From: Mytilus galloprovincialis
Taxonomy: Eukaryota; Mollusca; Bivalvia; Mytilida; Mytilidae
Direction: 5' to 3'
DNA length: 64,000 bases
Assembly: GCF_965363235.1 (NCBI RefSeq)
Contig: NC_134846.1
Coordinates: 4,655,001 to 4,719,000, forward strand
The first letter of the stretch is position 1; each line of letters starts with the position of its first letter. Made by a program: the position numbers and the translations under genes. Shown here piece after piece: positions 59,001 through 64,000 of this stretch. The notes beneath the pieces were generated by a model. That model saw nothing but the letters and a program-made list of their open reading frames with translations, had not been told where the DNA came from and did no database searches.

Positions 59001-59188
59001 GGATTTGCAAAACTGTTAGACATCGCTAACCAATGTACCCCGAGGTAGATGCCTAACAAAAGTTTTTCGTCTGCCTCTGTGTCATAATCTAGAACTTCCG
59101 GGTGAAAATCTATAACTAATGTGAAGACGTGTAATGGAAGCCAACAAAGTCCAAATATAGTAACAACTATAACTAGCATCTTCACGAC
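52634..59188 (-). CDS. Class A (rhodopsin-like) peptide GPCR, last two exons
   Basis: Exon 59188-58967 encodes VVKMLVIVVTIFGLCWLPLH, an extracellular loop with acidic residues, and HWLAMSNSFANPIIYSFTND NFR. The CWLP of TM6 and NPxxY (NPIIY) of TM7 are diagnostic. Exon 53017-52634 continues ADLFTLFYIWFPCCTC (helix 8 with a likely palmitoylated Cys cluster), followed by a cytoplasmic tail with basic/Ser clusters (RRTNSSS, RRQSTLRRSMGS) and an acidic coiled stretch, ending KDML. Both junctions are phase 0 with good splice sites. Sequence style suggests a neuropeptide receptor (RYamide/NPY/NPFF-like group); the subtype is not certain. TM1-TM5 exons were not found and should lie right of 59188, probably beyond the window. 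The intron between these exons contains the long minisatellite. Confidence 0.85.
53018..58966 (-). other. Last intron of the GPCR gene
   Basis: 5.9 kb, half of it the 32-bp minisatellite (54929-57863). The remainder is AT-rich, with no additional exon or recognised repeat. Confidence 0.7.
54929..57863 (+). repeat. 32-bp minisatellite with higher-order structure
   Basis: About 90 units of 'gagtccgtagtcaatgctaa' + 'aggatatttaca' (32 bp). Variants include a 2-bp longer 'gtccgtatagtc' unit, 'gccaatg', 'ttaagg' and 'ataaaca'. A block of marked variants (around 55761-55920) recurs at 56369-56530, a shift of 608 bp = 19 units. A four-unit, 130-bp block (34+3x32) repeats at 57511, 57641 and 57771. 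Period 32 is not a multiple of 3 and it lies in an intron. Confidence 0.95.
58967..59188 (-). CDS. GPCR exon with TM6-TM7
   Basis: 222 nt, acceptor tgtattttcag, donor AGG|GTAGGT, phase 0 at both ends; 74 residues. Read-through of the donor would add only VGIVILI before a stop, a conceivable short-tail isoform. Confidence 0.88.
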
Positions 59189-61943
59189 CTGAAAATACAG
59201 AAAAAGAAAAATTTATATCCTTAATTATAAAAATAAAATTAGGAGACTTTTAGGAATACAAATTACTGTCGATTGAGATGATGAATAGCATCTGGTGTCT
59301 GCGACTTCCCAATATATAAGGGTGTGGATGGTGTTTATAGAATAGAGAATAATGGGCAAAAACTGCAAAACAAAGGGTAAAAACATTATGAATTGAAAAA
59401 AATAGCCCCAAAAAGTAAAGATTAGAATTAGTGGGGTGTTAATATATAAAGAATATACAATAACTGGCATAATTTATAAACGTTATAAAGAATGAGAAAG
59501 ATCTAAAAATGGAAGAAAACGAAACGAAGAAACACCCATCCTGACCCTTATATTACATGCCATTTTAAATGTGTTCCCAATAGAGAAATACGTTTGTTTT
59601 ACATGTGATAGTGTTTTGTTTCAAGTCAATTTTAACAATTTAGTGACAATCAATCATTGTAATACAGACGAATTAAAAATGTATCACCCACGACTACTAG
59701 TTGCACAACTTACATAACAATTATCAATTTGACAAGTAATACAGTAAAAGAAGCATGATCGGACCATGAGGATAGGACAAATGCACAAGTGCTGTGGGAA
59801 TGGACCCACTTTTTCTCTTTTTTACGCCCTTAATTTAAAACATGAAATATGGAAACAATTCAAACAAGAAAACTGACTTATAACAAATACAATCGACAAA
59901 AAAATCAAGCATGGCTATGACAGATATATACCAGCTGAATTTCAGGTCTAATATGCGAAAGGCACATTTAGAATATTGCGGTATTAGAAATGTTTGTTGG
60001 CGCTCAACTGACAGAAAGGTATACATGTATGAATAGCCTTGAGCCTGTTAATCAATGGTTGTTATTTGATGGTGTGTTCTTCGATTCTCTTTTTTATGTA
60101 GATCAGACTGTTGGGTTTCCTGTTTGAATTGTTTTACATTAGTCATGTTAGGGCCCTTTATAAATGCTTAATTGTTCGGTGTTAGTCAAGGCTCTGTGTT
60201 GAAGGCCGTACTTTGACCTTTTTATACACTGTGACTTGAATGAAGAGTTGACTCATTGGCACTCTTACCACATCTTCTTATCTATATTAAATGAAATGAA
60301 AATAGATTAACGTCTTACTGATGTTGTCATTAATTGGTAATTCATCAAGTTATTATTAATTTGACCATGATCTCCATGTTATTAATAATCCTCCATGTTC
60401 TATCATTGGAATATTTATAATTCATGCTGTTTGACGTATCTTTTTACGTTTTGCAAGAAACAATTCCATTTCTTATAACTAACGCTTATTGTTTGCTTTT
60501 AATTAGTATCAAAGAGAAGAGGAGAAAGATCCTCATAAATAGCACGACAAATAAAATACATATGTTCCGCGCAGACGTTGTCAACTAATACTATGCAAAC
60601 GACAACGGTGGAAGCTTTTTTCTAAGATATGGGTCTCGACAGTTTGTAAAAACTACGTCATATATAAAGCGTTGTCGTTATACACTCTTTCGTAGACTGT
60701 CACGATTAACAGATGTGTGTGCATTAAATAAATAATTATAACAGATTTATAGTAAACAGACGTATAGTGGAGTGACAAATCAGAAAGGTCGCTTATTTAA
60801 AGAGTTTAATGGACCGAAATACCTCACTGCTGAAATTTCACATGAAGATAGAGTAAACACCATACTTTCATTTTAGCCCTGTCGTAGAGTTTTCCCACGG
60901 TGCATTTTTTTTTTTTTTTATAAAATCACGTTAAAGTGTGACTTTCGGATTTTTTTCTTTTTCATTTTCAAACACAGGAAAGCTTATAATAAATTTCCAA
61001 ATAAAGATATCATCAAAAAATTGGTATCAGATGAAAGAGTAATGTATCAGCTTTTATTTGACATCAAACTTTGATATCATGAGAACATATAAATTGAATG
61101 AATTGGACGATTTTTAAATGTATGCAACATTTTTTTCAATCTTACATTTCTTAACAACTAATACTTAAGAAGTTTTTGATATATACAAGTTTGATAGAAC
61201 ATACAAATCAACTTTTACAAGTCTTTTTATAATACTCATCACATACAACATGTAACAGAAGTATTACTAAATTTTTCACCTTAATAAGTCATGTCACGCT
61301 CCCTTTTCCTATTTTCCCCTGTCATATGAAATGCTGTGTTTTTCCACTGAATTATTTAAGTTATATTTACATGTATATATATATATATAAATATAGATTT
61401 GTATCAATAGCTGTGTCTGTGTGTTTGAATAAGTACAGATGCTAAGGTTTAATAACTTTTGAGGTGCTTTTATTCTTGTTTTTTGGAAAAGACTAATTTT
61501 AAACCACATTGGAACACATCCGAAAAAATTCCGGAAAATTATTGGTAGTGCTAATTTTATTAAATAAGAACGAGTAAAGTAGCTTAAGTCGTGTTGTTAA
61601 GCCTTTACATATACAAGAAGAAAATATTTTGATGCATTTGACTTAGGGGAAAAACGTGCGTGTACATGTTATATAGAATCAACTTTCGTTACAACACGCT
61701 CAATGGCATTACCATGACTGATAAAAATATCTATTCTGCAGACAAAAGTCATACAATAAGCTAAGCAATTAAGGCATGTCGAGTCATTTGAGCGTTCCGA
61801 TATTGTTTTGTATGACGCAAATTAAAAGGCAGGCCATCCAGTGGTTGAGTTTACTCTTCATAAATAACTTCAAGGACAAGCCGCTTCAACATCCAGCATG
61901 CATTGTTAACTACTTGATGAAATTAAAAATAATTCGCTTCTGA
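59189..61943. other. Region upstream of the recognised GPCR exons
   Basis: Intron or upstream DNA of the GPCR gene. Includes one long family A copy and a TA dinucleotide tract near 61373-61392. The hydrophobic minus frame at 59470-59225 is AT-rich and lacks receptor motifs, so I do not call it a TM exon. Confidence 0.45.
60080..60290 (+). repeat. Dispersed repeat family A, long copy 14
   Basis: 'gatcagactgttgggtttcc', 'gttagggccctttataaatg', 'gaaggccgtactttgacctt', 'gaagagttgactcattggca', 'taccacatcttcttatctat'. Confidence 0.82.
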
Positions 61944-62303
61944 TGCTTCAAATTAGTCGGGGCCCATGATGATGTTGCTTTTCAAAAACTAATTGAAAGT
62001 CTACATGATGATCTGTTTGCGAAAGATAGACAAAACCGTATTCGCTGTCGTATAGTTTGCCAGTTACATTTGTTAACAAATCTTTCATGTTGCGAAAAAA
62101 AAAATGTGAAAACTGTTTACAATGATCGTTCAAAATTTCAAATTATTTCTATCTTTACAATGTATTCCAACATGTCCAAACTCTCTGATACATATTTTGC
62201 CTTGTTAGTTGATGACAATTATTGTCACATGGATAATAATTACAATGCACTCTCATGGGATACTGAACGGAAATGTATACTGCAGCTGAGTGTACATGTG
62301 TGA
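61944..62303 (+). pseudogene. Unrecognised 119-codon open frame, possible gene fragment
   Basis: Open from just after TGA 61941-61943 to TGA 62301-62303 with no early ATG: KLVGAHDDVAFQKLIESLHD DLFAKDRQNRIRC..., then ...LSDTYFALLVDDNYCHMDNN. Composition looks protein-like rather than AT-driven, but I cannot name a family. It could be an exon or a decayed element. Downstream frames near 62950-63060 (VVDLNCSSKSLNADQLEIVR) may belong to the same decayed unit, split by two family A insertions. Confidence 0.35.
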
Positions 62304-62434
62304 TATCCCTTTATGAAAAAACAGTACACCCCTGATCAGATAGATGGTATTGGTATTGTCCAAAGTCTTAATGTAAAAAGGTACAACAGTTATTGAGATT
62401 TGGCCAATGACTGCTTTAAAACCATATAATCTAA

Positions 62435-62660
62435 AAAAAAATATGTGGCATGATTGCCAATAAGACAAAATTTCTACAAGAGACCAAAAATTACACATAC
62501 ATTTACTACTATATGTCACCATACGGCCTTCAACAATAAGCAAAGCCCTCAAGGCATAGTCAGAAATAAAAGGCCCCGAATTGACAAATGTAAAACAATT
62601 CAAACGAGTAAAACAACGACCAAATAAATGTACAAAATAATAAACGAACAATAAAAATGT
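62435..62660 (-). repeat. Dispersed repeat family A, copy 15
   Basis: 'tatgtggcatgattgccaat', 'gtcaccatacggccttcaac', 'aaaaggccccgaattgacaa', 'gtaaaacaattcaaacgagt'; extended 5' portion included. Confidence 0.8.
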
Positions 62661-62679
62661 AACACGGCAACAAAGACAA

Positions 62680-62780
62680 TCACTCAGTGAATAACAGTCT
62701 CCTAACTTTGGACATGCACATAATTACATAATGTGGCGAGGTTAAACATGTCAGCGGGCGCCCAACCCTCCTTTATCATG
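62680..62780 (-). repeat. Family C extension-like fragment
   Basis: 'acagtctcctaactttggac' and 'aatgtggcgaggttaaacat' resemble 38310-38360. Confidence 0.55.
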
Positions 62781-62794
62781 GGACAGTGATGTAT

Positions 62795-62960
62795 ATAAAA
62801 AGAAGATGTGGTATGATTGCCAATGGGACAACCCTTCACAAGAAACCAAACGACACAGAAATTAAAAACTATTGGTTACCGTACGACCTTCAACAATGAG
62901 CAAATCGCATACAGCATAATCAGCTGTATAAGGCGTCAAAAGGACAACAAGGTTTATTTC
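62795..62960 (-). repeat. Dispersed repeat family A, copy 16
   Basis: 'aaaagaagatgtggtatgat', 'ttaccgtacgaccttcaaca', 'gcatacagcataatcagctg'. Confidence 0.82.
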
Positions 62961-63412
62961 AAATGGTTGTAGATCTAAATTGTTCGTCCAAGTCATTGAA
63001 TGCAGATCAATTAGAGATTGTAAGAAATTTCTTGGTGCACCTGAAAAAAAACATGGGTTGATAAGATTTGTAGGTACTAGTAACTATTCACTTCCACACT
63101 ACAATGATTTTGATTTGCAATAACATGACATGATCTTTACAAAATCTATATACTGAGTGTGAAGCAATTTTGTGCAGGATCTGTTAGCGACTGAAAAGGC
63201 AGATATAAGGATTATTATGGTGCCTCTGTTTGCCAATGAACAGATATTGAAAAGTTATTCCAGAGGTTGCATCAAATTAAAATTTAGAGTGTTATGTTTT
63301 ATTTCTAATAAGGTCTTATATCCTCAGATGTCAAACATGTAGATGAATTGTGATTTAAGACGAGGCGTTTCTTCAACCAAAGCCACAACACAGTGTTTAC
63401 GTATTCACGACT

Positions 63413-63655
63413 TTGTTAAGTAAGTGGACGCTTGATGTCTGGCACACCAACAGCAGCTCGCGCTTTTACAGATGCGACACGTCTTCTCTAATCGAAATTT
63501 GCAAAAGAGGACAAGGGGTCGGAAAAAACATGCATGTATCAAGATTTGTCATTCTAGCTGGTTCTTATATTGACACATCTGTTGCAGTGAAAACCGATTC
63601 TCCACGGATCAAAATGATCCAAGAAGCAATGGTCAATCGGTACATGGTGATTTGA
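63413..63655 (+). CDS. Unrecognised 80-codon open frame
   Basis: Contains EICKRGQGVGKNMHVSRFVI and LAGSYIDTSVAVKTDSPRIK, ending NRYMVI-stop. The balanced composition makes it more credible than neighbouring frames, but no family, splice sites or partner exons are evident. A minus-strand frame overlaps it. Confidence 0.2.
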   Translation: MLSKWTLDVWHTNSSSRFYRCDTSSLIEICKRGQGVGKNMHVSRFVILAGSYIDTSVAVKTDSPRIKMIQEAMVNRYMVI

Positions 63656-63849
63656 ATAAATACATCTACTTTTTCCCAGTATTCTGTTACCTTTTCAAAT
63701 TTGATGTGCATATTGGTGTCTAGTGTAAGTGTATTATAATAATACATAAGGCGTAGTACAATGTATCTCTGTGAATCGTGTTTGTGTGTAGTCCACATAT
63801 ATATCGGGCTTTCAAGTCTGCTGTATATACATTCCATTGTTTATAGATG

Positions 63850-64000
63850 TAAGAAGATGTGGTATGAGGTCCAATGAGACAACACTCCATCCAGGTCATA
63901 ATTTGTAAAAGTTAACCATTATAGGCCAAAGTACGGTCTTCAACACGGAGCCTTGCGCACACCTAACAGTAAGTTATAAAGGGCCCCCAAAATGACTAGT
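63850..64000 (-). repeat. Dispersed repeat family A, copy 17 (runs to the window edge)
   Basis: 'aagaagatgtggtatgaggt', 'gagacaacactccatccagg', 'aaagtacggtcttcaacacg', 'ataaagggcccccaaaatga'. Confidence 0.82.

Noticed and set aside
59225..59470. Hydrophobic minus ORF upstream of the TM6-TM7 exon, considered as an extra TM exon
   Set aside because: No GPCR motif (DRY, Trp/Pro landmarks), very AT-rich, and no matching splice sites in phase with the acceptor at 59189.
62253..62651. 132-codon minus ORF
   Set aside because: Runs through a family A repeat (62435-62660); no recognised motif.

Overview
The window looks like a bivalve nuclear genome, most probably a mussel of the genus Mytilus. It is very AT-rich, its genes are split by long introns, and it is full of short interspersed repeats that I associate with Mytilus sequence. 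The species call is inference from repeat vocabulary, not a database result. No bacterial operon, rRNA, intact tRNA or CRISPR array is visible, and most long open frames are chance frames in AT-rich DNA or repeats.

Three genes are supported by exon-by-exon reading with canonical splice sites and matching phases. (1) Minus strand, 8434 to beyond base 404: a multi-exon gene of the bivalve 'Mutator-like transposase domain' type; its 3' end lies outside the left edge. (2) Plus strand, 8719-19532: a complete seven-exon reading frame (325 codons before the stop) for a fibrinogen-related-domain (FReD) protein with a helical N-terminal stalk. Its Ca-binding loop is shortened and the ficolin-type Cys-His pocket residue is changed. 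(3) Minus strand, 59188-52634: the last two coding exons of a class A peptide GPCR (TM6-TM7, then the cytoplasmic tail). Genes 1 and 2 are divergent with 284 bp between their putative start codons.

The rest is mostly mobile and repetitive DNA. Intron 2 of gene 1 holds a 1,149-bp foldback element with ~150-bp terminal inverted repeats, 73-bp internal tandem repeats and a 10-bp target duplication. Intron 1 of the FReD gene holds a hAT-like element with a transposase remnant. 21.6-23.8 kb is a 46+36-bp composite satellite. 33.2-34.6 kb is a decayed Penelope-like reverse transcriptase. A ~2-kb element occurs twice in inverted orientation (30.0-32.0 and 46.1-49.4 kb), one copy interrupted by a second hAT-like element. 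The last GPCR intron contains a ~2.9-kb, 32-bp minisatellite with higher-order structure. At least 17 copies of one ~150-260-bp dispersed repeat lie in both orientations.

I see no multi-gene functional system. The most novel material is the foldback element, the FReD variant and the structured minisatellite inside the GPCR gene.
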